From: Dryocola clanedunensis subsp. sulfonylureivorans
GTDB taxonomy: Bacteria > Pseudomonadota > Gammaproteobacteria > Enterobacterales > Enterobacteriaceae
Reading direction: 5' to 3'
Length of the DNA stretch: 64,000 nt
Assembly (NCBI RefSeq): GCF_016756775.1
Contig: NZ_JAERMU010000012.1
Location: 62,001 to 126,000 of the forward strand
The notes under the pieces are model-generated. The model did not search any database. It saw only the letters and a list, made by a program, of their open reading frames with translations, and was not told where the DNA came from. Numbering within the stretch: the stretch's first letter is position 1; every line of letters starts with the position of its first letter. This document shows, one piece after another, positions 47,619-56,767 of this stretch. The translations under genes were made by a program, and so were the position numbers.

Positions 47619-49016
47619 TCAACGAACCTTCTTGCCGCGAGAAAGCTTAAACGCGATAAACAAACAGATAATCCAGACCGGTAACAGCATGGCCGAAAGG
47701 CGCATGTCATCGATGGTACACATCAGCACCAGAATCATCATCATAAAGGCGATGCACAGATAGTTACCAAACGGATACAGAAGCGCCCTGAAGCGCGTTT
47801 CCCGGCCTTTGCGGCGCATCGCGCAGCGAAACTTCAGGTGTGCCAGCGAGATCATTATCCAGTTAAGCAGCAGCGTTGCGACCACCAGCGCCATCAGCAG
47901 ACCAAAGGCATCGTGAGGCAGCAGATAGTTCAGCACCACCACCAGCGAGGTGATCGCCCCGGAGAGGATAAGCGAATAGACCGGCACGCCGCCCCGGTTG
48001 ACCTTCGCAAGGAAGGCTGGCGCATTACGCTGGATAGACAGGCCAAACAGCATGCGGCTGTTCGAATAAACGCCGCTGTTGTAGACCGACAAAGAGGCAA
48101 CCAGAATGACGAAGTTCAGCGCAGAAGCCACGATGTTGCTGTCCAGCTCGTGGAAAATCATCACGAACGGGCTGCTGCTGGATTTAACATCCACCCAGGG
48201 ATAAAGCGACAGCAGCACGACCAGCGAACCAATATAGAACAGCAGGATGCGATAGACGACCTGATTAATAGCTTTCGGGATGGTCGTTTGCGGGTTTTGT
48301 GCTTCGGCGGCGGTGATGCCAATCAGCTCAAGGCCACCAAAGGAGAACATGATCACCGCCAGCGACAGGATAAGCCCGTGCCAGCCGGTGGCAAAGAAAC
48401 CGCCATGCTGCCAGAGATTATGGAGGGTCGCCTTTTCGCCGCCGTGGCCTGAGGCAAGCAGCCAGATACCGAAGCCAATCATCCCGATAATGGCCAGCAC
48501 CTTAATCAGCGCAAACCAGAACTCCATTTCCCCGTAAAGCTTGACGTTCACGAGGTTGACCGCGTTGATGATAACGAAGAAAGCGGCGACCCAAATCCAC
48601 GTTGGCACGCCGGGGAACCAGTACTGCATGTAGATACCGGCGGCGGTCAGTTCTGCCATCCCCACCAGCACGAACATGACCCAGTAGTTCCAGCCGGAGA
48701 GGAAGCCAGCAAACGGCCCCCAGTATTTATAAGCAAAATGGGAGAACGAACCTGATACCGGCTCCTCAACGACCATTTCACCGAGCTGGCGCATAATCAG
48801 AAAGGCAATAATACCGGCCACCGCGTAGCCCAGCAGGACGGCCGGCCCGGCCATCTGAATCGCCGGACCAATACCGAGGAATAATCCGGTGCCAATCGCC
48901 CCGCCGAGGGCAATCAATTGAATATGGCGATTTTGCAGGCCGCGTTTGAGTACCTGCTCTTCTTCATGCGCTGCATCCTGACCGATCTGCCCTGACGCCA
49001 AAGACGTGTCCTTCAC
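47619..49016 (-). CDS. Aromatic amino-acid permease, PheP-like
   Basis: APC-superfamily amino-acid transporter with twelve helices in 465 residues. The sequence follows E. coli PheP almost throughout: LQNRHIQLIALGGAIGTGLF, GPAVLLGYAVAGIIAFLIMRQ and SLSVYNSGVYSNSRMLFGLS. Phenylalanine import is therefore the likely role, though AroP-like breadth is possible. In E. coli pheP maps far from here, so the gene is relocated or duplicated. It takes the place of lhr between rnt and grxD. Confidence 0.88.
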   Translation of the reverse strand: MKDTSLASGQIGQDAAHEEEQVLKRGLQNRHIQLIALGGAIGTGLFLGIGPAIQMAGPAVLLGYAVAGIIAFLIMRQLGEMVVEEPVSGSFSHFAYKYWGPFAGFLSGWNYWVMFVLVGMAELTAAGIYMQYWFPGVPTWIWVAAFFVIINAVNLVNVKLYGEMEFWFALIKVLAIIGMIGFGIWLLASGHGGEKATLHNLWQHGGFFATGWHGLILSLAVIMFSFGGLELIGITAAEAQNPQTTIPKAINQVVYRILLFYIGSLVVLLSLYPWVDVKSSSSPFVMIFHELDSNIVASALNFVILVASLSVYNSGVYSNSRMLFGLSIQRNAPAFLAKVNRGGVPVYSLILSGAITSLVVVLNYLLPHDAFGLLMALVVATLLLNWIMISLAHLKFRCAMRRKGRETRFRALLYPFGNYLCIAFMMMILVLMCTIDDMRLSAMLLPVWIICLFIAFKLSRGKKVR

Positions 49017-49097
49017 GCCGCTCTCCTGTCTCTTTCATTCAAGGGGGCACCTTTTAACACCTGAGGACGGGAGTGGCAAGGTGCGAGAAAGACGACA

Positions 49098-49127
49098 TAA
49101 AAAAACCCGCCGGATAAGTGGCGGGTT
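49098..49127 (-). terminator. Terminator after grxD
   Basis: On the minus strand CCCGCC ... GGCGGG is followed by seven Ts, 20 bp past the grxD stop. Confidence 0.9.
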
Positions 49128-49146
49128 CTTGTACAGCCGGGGAGGA

Positions 49147-49491
49147 TTATTCCGCGTCTGGCTCTTCTGACTTATGCTTTTCAGCCGTCTCTTTGATCAG
49201 CGGCTGAAGTTCGCCACGCTGATACATCTCAATGATGATGTCACAGCCACCCACCAGCTCGCCGTCTACCCACAGCTGCGGGAAGGTTGGCCAGTTAGCG
49301 TATTTAGGCAGCTCTGCACGGATGTCCGGATTCTGCAGAATATCGACATAGGCGAAGCGCTCGCCACAGGCGGAAAGCGCCTGTACGGCCTGGGCGGAGA
49401 AACCGCAGCTTGGCAACTTCGGAGAACCTTTCATGTACAGCAGGATAGGATTCTCGGCGATCTGGCGTTGAATTTTTTCGATTGTGCTCAT
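49147..49491 (-). CDS. grxD: Monothiol glutaredoxin Grx4
   Basis: CGFS-type glutaredoxin that carries and delivers [2Fe-2S] clusters and works with BolA proteins. The active site is CGFS in KLPSCGFSAQAVQAL (about residue 30); glutathione-binding segments WPTFPQLWVDGELVGGCDI follow. ATG at 49491 (114 residues) is preferred because AGGA lies 9 bp upstream; the ATG at 49497 would be only 3 bp away. Confidence 0.95.
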   Translation of the reverse strand: MSTIEKIQRQIAENPILLYMKGSPKLPSCGFSAQAVQALSACGERFAYVDILQNPDIRAELPKYANWPTFPQLWVDGELVGGCDIIIEMYQRGELQPLIKETAEKHKSEEPDAE

Positions 49492-49497
49492 TGTCAT

Positions 49498-49850
49498 GCT
49501 TCCTCAAACCTTTTTACGGCAGTAGTCTGCCATTGTAACGAGTAGCGCCCCCGCGCGAAAACACCAATTTTTTAAGGGGTATTTCGCCGCGTGCGGCGGA
49601 CGCCAAACATGGATTAAGAATAACACTTTTCCCTGGGCCGCCAATTGCCAAAATACCCAAATCTCGATCAATAAATTGCTTATTAGCCCGATTATCGGTT
49701 AATTTTTTTGCGGACGGTAACGAAATACCCTTAGCGCGGGAAAAGTCTGTTAACTTTCAGGCTTCTTATAGATTAGAATTGACGGGTTTAGAAAATCATA
49801 CGTTGGCATGATGGTCTTCATCGTGTCTTCATCTACCAGGGGATTGTTGA
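49498..49850 (+). other. 353-bp spacer between grxD and mepH
   Basis: Divergent promoter region. The stretch at 49660-49720 is AT-rich. I see no gene, operator palindrome or terminator that I can support. The mepH leader may be long. Confidence 0.5.
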
Positions 49851-50678
49851 GTGGCGCGGATAACAAAAAGATCTATCACGCTCTGTGCTCTGCTATTTAC
49901 CTTGCCATTAACGCCATTGACGCATGCCTCAGAGCACGCGCGCTCTGCTTCCGCTCAAAAAGCACACGCGGCCAAGAAGAGCACAGTAAAAAACAAAACC
50001 AGCAAGAGTAAAATAAAAGCGAGTTCCACCACTAAGAAGTCCAGCAGTCAATCAGTCGCTGCGGTTAAAAAGAAAAAGACGGACGTTAAAAGTAAACCCC
50101 TCGCAACAGCCAGCAGCAAAAAATCACTTAAGAAAACCACTCCGGTTAGCAAAACTCAAACCATCGCTGCAGCCCAGCACTGCACCAAAGCGCGCAAAGG
50201 CCACAAGGCTAAATGCACCACGGTGAAGACAGATAAAAATCTGACTATTGCTCAGGCCCATAAAGCCCGCGTGCTGAAGGCGCAGAAAACAGCGATGAAC
50301 AAATTAATGAATCAGATTGGAAAGCCTTACCGCTGGGGAGGTACCTCGCCTCGTACGGGCTTCGACTGTAGCGGCCTGGTTTATTACGCTTATAAAGATT
50401 TGGTCAAATTCCGCATCCCTCGTACGGCTAACGAAATGTATCACCTGCGCGATGCTGCTGCGGTGGGTCGTGGCGAGTTGCAAAGCGGCGATTTGGTCTT
50501 CTTCCGCACCCGTGGGCGCGGAACGGCCGATCACGTTGGCGTCTATGTTGGCAACGGCAAATTTATTCAGTCTCCCCGTACCGGCCGTGATATTCAGATA
50601 ACCTCCCTGAGTGAAGATTACTGGCAGCGCCACTATGTCGGCGCTCGCCGCGTCATGACGCCAAAAACCATTCGCTGA
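49851..50678 (+). CDS. mepH: Murein DD-endopeptidase MepH
   Basis: NlpC/P60 hydrolase cleaving D-Ala-mDAP cross-links during wall growth. A signal peptide (MARITKRSITLCALLFTLPL, about 26 residues) leads to a long Lys/Ser/Ala-rich linker (residues 30-135) and the C-terminal catalytic domain with C in TGFDCSGLVYYAY and H in GTADHVGVYVGNG. It starts at GTG. The 275 residues compare with 271 in E. coli; the linker differs most. Confidence 0.94.
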   Translation: MARITKRSITLCALLFTLPLTPLTHASEHARSASAQKAHAAKKSTVKNKTSKSKIKASSTTKKSSSQSVAAVKKKKTDVKSKPLATASSKKSLKKTTPVSKTQTIAAAQHCTKARKGHKAKCTTVKTDKNLTIAQAHKARVLKAQKTAMNKLMNQIGKPYRWGGTSPRTGFDCSGLVYYAYKDLVKFRIPRTANEMYHLRDAAAVGRGELQSGDLVFFRTRGRGTADHVGVYVGNGKFIQSPRTGRDIQITSLSEDYWQRHYVGARRVMTPKTIR

Positions 50679-50682
50679 ACTT

Positions 50683-50710
50683 ACCACCCACTCTAACAAG
50701 AGTGGGTGGT
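50683..50710 (+). terminator. Hairpin terminator after mepH
   Basis: ACCACCCACTC and GAGTGGGTGGT form a perfect 11-bp stem followed by CTCCCCCTTTT, close to the mepH stop. Confidence 0.75.
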
Positions 50711-50745
50711 CTCCCCCTTTTGCTTATCCTTTCAATTTGTTACCC

Positions 50746-50770
50746 TAAAACCACACTAAGTGTGGTTTTA
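50746..50770. promoter_or_regulatory. 25-bp palindrome upstream of sodB
   Basis: TAAAACCACACT and AGTGTGGTTTTA are perfect 12-base arms around a single base, ending 30 bp before sodB. It could be an operator, a second terminator for mepH or a leader hairpin in sodB mRNA. Confidence 0.7.
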
Positions 50771-50800
50771 TAGTCATCAACAATAATAAGGAGTTAAGCA

Positions 50801-51379
50801 ATGTCGTTCGAACTACCTGCATTACCCTATGCGAAGGATGCCCTGGCACCGCATATCTCAGCCGAAACCCTGGAATACCATTACGGCAAACACCATCAAA
50901 CCTACGTCACCAACCTGAACAACCTGGTGAAGGGCACGGCGTTTGAAGGTAAATCACTCGAAGAGATCGTACGTTCTTCTGACGGTGGGGTATTCAATAA
51001 CGCAGCCCAGGTGTGGAACCACACGTTTTACTGGAATTGCCTGGCACCAAACGCGGGCGGAGAGCCAACGGGTGACCTGCTGAGCGCGATTAATAAAGCC
51101 TTCGGCAGCTTCGCAGATTTTAAGCAGCAGTTTACGGATGCGGCGGTGAAAAACTTTGGCGCGGGCTGGACCTGGCTGGTTAAAAACGCAGACGGCAGCC
51201 TGGCCATCGTCTCCACCTCCAATGCCGGCACACCGCTGACCACTGACGCGAAGCCGCTGCTGACCGTTGATGTGTGGGAACATGCTTATTACATCGATTA
51301 CCGTAATGCTCGTCCAAACTACCTTGAGCATTTCTGGGCGCTGGTGAACTGGAAGTTTGTTGCGAAGAATCTGGCTTAA
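50801..51379 (+). CDS. sodB: Iron superoxide dismutase
   Basis: Cytoplasmic Fe-SOD. Metal ligands fit [15 protein letters not shown] (first histidine and active-site tyrosine/histidine), [12 protein letters not shown] (second histidine) and [13 protein letters not shown] (aspartate and third histidine). The QW and Q residues typical of the Fe type are present. The 192 residues compare with 193 in E. coli. E. coli sodB is repressed by the sRNA RyhB at the start region; AATAATAAGGAG here is compatible. A REP element and repeat copy C follow. Confidence 0.97.
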   Translation: MSFELPALPYAKDALAPHISAETLEYHYGKHHQTYVTNLNNLVKGTAFEGKSLEEIVRSSDGGVFNNAAQVWNHTFYWNCLAPNAGGEPTGDLLSAINKAFGSFADFKQQFTDAAVKNFGAGWTWLVKNADGSLAIVSTSNAGTPLTTDAKPLLTVDVWEHAYYIDYRNARPNYLEHFWALVNWKFVAKNLA

Positions 51380-51412
51380 CACCTGAGTCAAATGACGCTG
51401 CGCTACGCGTAG

Positions 51413-51440
51413 GGTGGATAAGCGATCAGCGCCATCCACC
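51413..51440. repeat. REP element after sodB
   Basis: GGTGGATAAGCG ... GCGCCATCCACC forms the enterobacterial REP palindrome, similar to the ones after ydgA, rnt and mdtK. Confidence 0.8.
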
Positions 51441-51463
51441 GGAAGTTACCCAGCCATAAAGCA

Positions 51464-51652
51464 ATGGGCCGCAAAAGCGGCCCATTTAGATTGCTGACAA
51501 AGAAGGAAAAAACGTGATTTTTCCTTCTTTGTGGTTAGCAGCCGAAAATCAATGAATTGATTTTCCTTGTTATTTATTCGGTGAGATCTTTTCGAATTTC
51601 ATTCGGTATAAGTTCGTCATCAGTCTGTATGGGCCGCAAATGCGGCCCATTT
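51464..51652 (+). repeat. Terminator-nested structured repeat, copy C (after sodB)
   Basis: Hairpin ATGGGCCGC-AAAA-GCGGCCCAT (51464-51485) recurs as ATGGGCCGC-AAAT-GCGGCCCAT (51629-51650, followed by TTTT overlap), enclosing a 143-nt element that begins TTAGATTGCTGAC. Hairpin I is ACAAAGAAGGAAAAA with TTTTTCCTTCTTTGT (51497-51532); hairpin II is GAAAATCAATGAATTGATTTTC (51544-51565). The element is about 80 percent alike to copy D by eye, and the first 100 nt nearly identical. Confidence 0.88.
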
Positions 51653-51655
51653 TAA

Positions 51656-51745
51656 TCAGTGCAGAACGGCGGTTAAAGCGCCTGTGACAATCAGGCCCAG
51701 TACGATAACCGTTGTGATAACGGAAAATTTCAGATCGGTGCTCAT
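51656..51745 (-). CDS. ynhF: Small membrane protein YnhF
   Basis: A 29-residue protein, MSTDLKFSVITTVIVLGLIV at its start, with a single transmembrane helix (about residues 8-26). It matches E. coli YnhF in length and sequence and lies between sodB and purR as in E. coli, where ydhP also lies. AAAGGAGATATCA forms a strong ribosome site. Function unknown; E. coli YnhF is reported as a membrane miniprotein. Confidence 0.92.
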   Translation of the reverse strand: MSTDLKFSVITTVIVLGLIVTGALTAVLH

Positions 51746-51980
51746 TGATATCTCCTTTGTATAACCCTGAAAAGAGTGCGTTGCGGGGATTTTCCCACAA
51801 CGAGCGACAAAAATCCTCCTGGATTTATGATGATATTAGCTTTCCCTCTTCCACTTTCCTGAAAGATGCGCCAAAATCCTTCGCTAATTTACTGCGTACT
51901 CTCAATTCAACGCCCTCCTCCCGCTGTATGTCGACTTCCCGACAGGCCCGCAACTCAAAAAGTTGCCCAGGAGTTAGCGA

Positions 51981-51996
51981 GCGCAAACGTTTAACA
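51981..51996. promoter_or_regulatory. PurR operator 1 upstream of purR
   Basis: The core GCAAACGTTT (51983-51992) matches the PurR box ACGCAAACGTTTGCGT. It lies 45 bp before the purR start, as in the two-operator autoregulation of E. coli purR. Confidence 0.82.
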
Positions 51997-52040
51997 GAAG
52001 AATTATCAGGAGTTTATGATATGGCCTGGAGTGATATCTA

Positions 52041-53066
52041 ATGGCGACAATCAAGGACGTGGCGAAGCGCGCAAACGTTTCCACTACAACCGTATCACAT
52101 GTTATTAACAAAACCCGCTTTGTGGCGGAAGAAACACGCAACGCGGTATGGGCGGCTATTAAGGAATTACATTATTCGCCAAGCGCCGTGGCGCGCAGCC
52201 TGAAAGTGAATCACACCAAAACGATTGGCCTGCTGGCCACCTCCAGCGAAGCCCCTTACTTTGCGGAAATTATCGAAGCCGTTGAAAACAGCTGCTTTGA
52301 AAAAGGCTACACGCTGATTCTGGGCAACGCGCACAACAACTTTGAAAAGCAGCGCGCCTACCTCTCGATGATGGCGCAGAAGCGCGTAGACGGCCTGCTG
52401 GTGATGTGTTCGGAATACCCGGATAGTTTATTGACCATGCTGGAAGAGTACCGCCACATTCCCATGGTTGTTATGGACTGGGGCGAAGCTCGCGCCGACT
52501 TTACCGACTCAGTGGTGGATAACGCCTTCCGCGGCGGTTATCTGGCCGGCCGCTACCTGCTTGAACGCGGCCACCGAGAGATTGGTGCCATTCCAGGTCA
52601 GATGGAACGTAACACCGGCGGTGGACGCCATGCGGGCTTTATGCAGGCATTGCAGGAAGCCAACATTACCGTTCCTGAAAACTGGATAGTCCAGGGTGAC
52701 TTCGAGCCGGAGTCCGGCTACCGCGCCATGCAGCAAATTCTCGGGCAGTCACACCGCCCGACCGCCGTGTTCTGCGGCGGCGATATCATGGCGATGGGGG
52801 CGATTTGCGCGGCGGATGAGATGGGCCTGCGTGTCCCGCAGGATATCTCTGTCATCGGCTATGACAACGTGCGCAACGCCCGCTATTTCACACCGGCGCT
52901 GACCACCATCCACCAGCCAAAAGATTCGCTGGGTGAAACGGCGTTCGGCATGCTGCTGGACCGTATCGTCAATAAGCGCGAAGAGTCGCAGACCATTGAA
53001 GTGCATCCGCGCCTCATTGAACGCCGCTCCGTTGCCGACGGCCCGTTCCGCGACTATCGCCGCTAA
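52041..53066 (+). CDS. purR: Purine repressor PurR
   Basis: LacI-family repressor of purine synthesis using hypoxanthine/guanine as corepressor. [24 protein letters not shown] is at residues 3-23, the minor-groove hinge helix [13 protein letters not shown] at about 46-58, and the corepressor domain follows. The 341 residues equal E. coli PurR. Two PurR boxes, one upstream and one inside the first codons, imply autorepression. Confidence 0.97.
   Translation: MATIKDVAKRANVSTTTVSHVINKTRFVAEETRNAVWAAIKELHYSPSAVARSLKVNHTKTIGLLATSSEAPYFAEIIEAVENSCFEKGYTLILGNAHNNFEKQRAYLSMMAQKRVDGLLVMCSEYPDSLLTMLEEYRHIPMVVMDWGEARADFTDSVVDNAFRGGYLAGRYLLERGHREIGAIPGQMERNTGGGRHAGFMQALQEANITVPENWIVQGDFEPESGYRAMQQILGQSHRPTAVFCGGDIMAMGAICAADEMGLRVPQDISVIGYDNVRNARYFTPALTTIHQPKDSLGETAFGMLLDRIVNKREESQTIEVHPRLIERRSVADGPFRDYRR
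52069..52084. promoter_or_regulatory. PurR operator 2 inside purR
   Basis: GCGCAAACGTTTCCAC lies within codons 10-15 of purR and shares the GCAAACGTTT core with operator 1. E. coli purR has a second operator in its coding region as well. Confidence 0.8.
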
Positions 53067-54001
53067 GCTTCATCAGGAGCCTGGACGCCCGTTTCAGGCT
53101 CTTTTAACCACTCCTGGTTCATCGTTTCACTGTCCCCCAGATACTCCAGCAGCCAGCTTAACGCCGGTGAGGCATCATTTTGCCGCCAGGTCAGGCAGCA
53201 GGCCGCATCCGGGAAGGGATTCTCCAGCGCCAGTTCGTGCCATCTCCCTGACTCTAACCACGGTTTGGCAATATGTGACGGCACCATGCCGATGCATAGC
53301 CCGGCGCTCAGGCAGTCCGATCCGGACTGCCAGTCCGGGACAACCACGCGATGCTGGTTATCCAGCAGCCAGGTAATTCGCTTTGGCAATGAACGAGAGG
53401 TATCCTCCAGCACCAGCGACGGCCATGCGCGCAGATCTTCATCGCTCAACGCCCCCTCCCGCTGTGCTAACGGATGGCTGGCAGCCACCACACACCGCCA
53501 GTTGAGCGTGCCCATATCACGGAACGCATAGCGCCCCCCGACGGGAATAGCCTGCGTGGCGCCAATAGCCACTTCCACGCGCCCGTCGGCCAGCGCGTCC
53601 CACACGCCGTTAAAGACCTCCTGGAAAATACGCAGTTCGATATCCGGGAAGTGACGATAAAAGTCGAGCACCAGCTGGCGGGTTCTCTCCGGCTTGACGA
53701 TATTATCGACGGCGATGGCCAGGTGGCCGCGCCATCCGTTTGCGATCTGCTGGCACTGCTGCCGTGTCTCCATCATTTTTTTGATAACAGAACGGCCTTC
53801 TTTCAAAAAGAAGCGCCCTGCGGGGGTCAGTTCGACATCCCGATGACGACGTTCAAACAGCGGAACGGCCAGCCACTCCTCAAGCTGCCGCACCGTATAG
53901 CTGATAGCAGACGGAACGCGGTGCAGCTCCTGCGCCGCGCCGCTGAAACTGCCGTTGCGCGCAACGGCGTCGATAACTTCCAGCGAATATTCAGACCACA
54001 T
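53063..54001 (-). CDS. punR: LysR-type regulator PunR (YdhB)
   Basis: LysR-family activator of the divergent purine nucleoside exporter/importer gene pun[42 protein letters not shown] covers residues 5-41; the substrate-binding domain follows. The ATG at 54001 (MWSEYSLEV) matches E. coli YdhB; ten extra upstream codons are possible but not conserved. Its stop overlaps the end of purR by 3 bp, convergent. Confidence 0.92.
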   Translation of the reverse strand: MWSEYSLEVIDAVARNGSFSGAAQELHRVPSAISYTVRQLEEWLAVPLFERRHRDVELTPAGRFFLKEGRSVIKKMMETRQQCQQIANGWRGHLAIAVDNIVKPERTRQLVLDFYRHFPDIELRIFQEVFNGVWDALADGRVEVAIGATQAIPVGGRYAFRDMGTLNWRCVVAASHPLAQREGALSDEDLRAWPSLVLEDTSRSLPKRITWLLDNQHRVVVPDWQSGSDCLSAGLCIGMVPSHIAKPWLESGRWHELALENPFPDAACCLTWRQNDASPALSWLLEYLGDSETMNQEWLKEPETGVQAPDEA

Positions 54002-54115
54002 AATTTTTGCCTGCAAAATTTTTGAACGCAATCTACAAATATTAGCGTTTCACAAGCCAGTTTGCACTCCGTACACTCCGGCGCTGATTACCTGCAAATC
54101 ATTCAAGAGATAACT

Positions 54116-55312
54116 ATGCAACCATCAAAAGGATTTCTTATCTGGCTCGCCGGTCTGAGCGTGCTGGGTTTCCTTGCCACCGACATGTATTTACCTGCTT
54201 TCGCCGCCATCCAGCAAGATCTGAACACCGAGGCCTCTGCGGTCAGCGCCAGCCTTAGCCTGTTTTTAGCGGGCTTTGCCTTCGCGCAGCTGATGTGGGG
54301 GCCGATGTCCGATCGCTTCGGACGTAAGCCTGTGCTGCTTGCCGGTCTAAGTATTTTCGCCGCCAGCTGTCTGGGCATGCTGTGGGTGGAAAACGCCACC
54401 ACGTTGCTGGTGCTGCGCTTTATTCAGGCCGTGGGCGTCTGTTCAGCGGCGGTAAGCTGGCAGGCACTGGTGACGGATTATTATCCGGCCAGCCGCGCTA
54501 ACCGTATTTTCGCGACGATTATGCCGCTGGTGGGTCTTTCTCCGGCGCTGGCTCCGCTGCTGGGCAGCTGGATCCTCAACCATTTCGAGTGGCAGGCAAT
54601 CTTTGCCACCCTGTTTGCTATCACCCTGGTGCTGATGGTGCCGACCCTGCGTCTAAAACCGCGTACCCAGCACCATCCACAGACCGAAGAGAATAAGGTG
54701 AGCTTTCTATCACTGCTGCGTTCACGCGTTTATAGCGGCAACGTGCTGATTTATGCGGCCTGCTCGGCCAGCTTCTTCGCCTGGCTGACCGGTTCGCCAT
54801 TTATCCTGAATGAGATGGGTTACAGCCCGGCGGCCATCGGTCTGAGCTACATGCCGCAGACTATCGCCTTCCTGATTGGTGGTTACGGCTGTCGTAGCGC
54901 GCTGCAAAAATGGCGGGGAAAACAGATGCTGCCGTGGCTGCTGGCGCTCTACACGCTCAGCATTCTCGGCACCTGGGGCGTGGCGGTCAGCGGACACGCA
55001 AACCTGACTTTGCTTCTGATTCCGTTCTGCATCATGGCAATGGCCAACGGCGCGATTTACCCGATTGTGGTTGCCTCAGCCCTTCTGCCTTTCCCGCAGG
55101 CAACGGGAAAAGCAGCGGCCCTGCAAAATACCCTGCAGCTTGGTCTGTGCTTCTTTGCAAGCCTGATGGTCTCCTGGCTGGTCGCAACGCCGCTGTTAAC
55201 CACCGCCAGCGTCATGCTGACCACCATTGTGCTGGCAACGCTGGGTTACCTGCTCCAGCGCAGCAAAAGCGAAGCGGCCTGGGAAGCTCGGGAAGCCCAT
55301 CAGCAATCGTAA
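54116..55312 (+). CDS. punC: MFS purine nucleoside transporter PunC (YdhC)
   Basis: Twelve-helix major facilitator of the drug-efflux type, assigned in E. coli to purine nucleoside transport under PunR. MFS motif [16 protein letters not shown] lies after helix 2; [14 protein letters not shown] at the N-terminus and [16 protein letters not shown] (motif C) are typical of the Bcr/CflA group. The ATG at 54116 gives 398 residues (E. coli 403). It is divergent from punR, as in E. coli. Confidence 0.92.
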   Translation: MQPSKGFLIWLAGLSVLGFLATDMYLPAFAAIQQDLNTEASAVSASLSLFLAGFAFAQLMWGPMSDRFGRKPVLLAGLSIFAASCLGMLWVENATTLLVLRFIQAVGVCSAAVSWQALVTDYYPASRANRIFATIMPLVGLSPALAPLLGSWILNHFEWQAIFATLFAITLVLMVPTLRLKPRTQHHPQTEENKVSFLSLLRSRVYSGNVLIYAACSASFFAWLTGSPFILNEMGYSPAAIGLSYMPQTIAFLIGGYGCRSALQKWRGKQMLPWLLALYTLSILGTWGVAVSGHANLTLLLIPFCIMAMANGAIYPIVVASALLPFPQATGKAAALQNTLQLGLCFFASLMVSWLVATPLLTTASVMLTTIVLATLGYLLQRSKSEAAWEAREAHQQS

Positions 55313-55436
55313 AATAACCTGGGCGATAATATAATAAACATGTTATTAGCCTGCTAACGATAAAGCGTTGAATCATCTGATTTCCAGGCTTATACTCATT
55401 AGCGGCTCGGTTAGCACTATTATAATGAATGTATAA

Positions 55437-55465
55437 CGGGAGCCTTAGTGCTCCCGTTTTTTTAT
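55437..55465 (+). terminator. Strong intrinsic terminator in the punC-cfa spacer
   Basis: ACGGGAGC-CTTAGT-GCTCCCGT followed by seven Ts, 125 bp after the punC stop and about 150 bp before cfa. It may terminate punC or a short transcript, or act within the long cfa leader. Confidence 0.8.
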
Positions 55466-55617
55466 TTGTTTTCTCAATATATTTAGCGGGCATTTGCCCC
55501 TTTCTCTTTCCTACGTCGGATATCAGGCACGCGGATTTTTCCGTGAGATTTCTCACATACCCAAAATAGCGTCTACGCTGTTTTAAGGTTCCTCACACAG
55601 AAGGTGTTGGAGAAGCT

Positions 55618-56766
55618 ATGAGTTCATCGTGTATAGAAGAAGTCAGCATACGAGATAACGAATGGTATCGTATTGCGAACGAAATGCTCACCCGGGCAGG
55701 GATCACCGTTAATGGTCCACATCCCTTTGATATTCAGGTAAAAAACCCCGATTTTTTTAGACGCGTCCTGCAAGAAGGATCGCTCGGCCTGGGCGAAAGC
55801 TTTATGGACGGCTGGTGGGACTGCGAACGCCTGGATGCTTTTTTCAATAAGGTCATTCGTGCCGGTCTGGAGCACCAGCTCCCTCGCCATTTAAAAGACA
55901 CGCTGCGTATTGCCGCCGCCCGGGTATTTAATCTGCAAAATAAGAAACGGGCCTGGATAGTGGGCAAAGAGCACTACGATCTCGGTAACGATCTCTTTAG
56001 CCGGATGCTCGATGAGCATATGCAATATTCCTGTGGCTACTGGAAAGAGGCAACTACGCTTGGCGAAGCGCAGGATGCCAAGCTGAAAATGATCTGCGAC
56101 AAGCTGCATATGGAGCCGGGCATGACCCTGCTGGATATCGGCTGCGGCTGGGGCGGTCTGGCGGAATACGCTGCCCGTCATTACGGAGTGAAAGTGCATG
56201 GTGTCACCATCTCGGCTGAACAACAGAAAATGGCTCAGGATCGCTGCGCCGGCCTGGATGTGACCATCCTGCTTCAGGATTACCGCGACCTGAACGAGCA
56301 GTTCGACCGAATCGTCTCGGTGGGCATGTTTGAACACGTCGGGCCAAAAAACTATGCCACCTATTTCAACGTGGTAGACCGCAACCTGAAGCCGGACGGT
56401 ATTTTCCTGTTGCACACCATCGGCTCCAATAAAACAGATAACAATGTCGATCCGTGGATCGATAAATACATCTTCCCGAACGGCTGCCTGCCCTCCGTAC
56501 GGCAAATTGCCGAAGCCAGCGAAGGTCACTTTGTGATGGAAGACTGGCACAATTTCGGAGCCGATTACGACAGAACGCTGATCGCGTGGGACGAACGTTT
56601 CCATGCCAGCTGGCCGGAAATCGCCGATAACTATTCCGAACGTTTCAAACGCATGTTCAGCTACTACCTGAATGCCTGTGCCGGTGCGTTCCGCGCCAGG
56701 GATATTCAGCTCTGGCAGGTTGTTTTCAGCCGCGGCGTTGAAAACGGACTGCGGGTGCCTCGTTAG
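55618..56766 (+). CDS. cfa: Cyclopropane fatty acid synthase
   Basis: SAM-dependent enzyme converting unsaturated acyl chains in membrane phospholipids to cyclopropane fatty acids. SAM-binding motif LLDIGCGWGGLAEYAA lies near residue 170; GVTISAEQQKMAQ, FDRIVSVGMFEHVGPKNY and FIFPNGCLPSV are family hallmarks. The 382 residues equal E. coli Cfa. GGTGTTGGAGAAGCT precedes the ATG. E. coli cfa has a long leader controlled by sRNAs; the 305-bp spacer allows the same. Confidence 0.97.
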   Translation: MSSSCIEEVSIRDNEWYRIANEMLTRAGITVNGPHPFDIQVKNPDFFRRVLQEGSLGLGESFMDGWWDCERLDAFFNKVIRAGLEHQLPRHLKDTLRIAAARVFNLQNKKRAWIVGKEHYDLGNDLFSRMLDEHMQYSCGYWKEATTLGEAQDAKLKMICDKLHMEPGMTLLDIGCGWGGLAEYAARHYGVKVHGVTISAEQQKMAQDRCAGLDVTILLQDYRDLNEQFDRIVSVGMFEHVGPKNYATYFNVVDRNLKPDGIFLLHTIGSNKTDNNVDPWIDKYIFPNGCLPSVRQIAEASEGHFVMEDWHNFGADYDRTLIAWDERFHASWPEIADNYSERFKRMFSYYLNACAGAFRARDIQLWQVVFSRGVENGLRVPR

Positions 56767-56767
56767 C

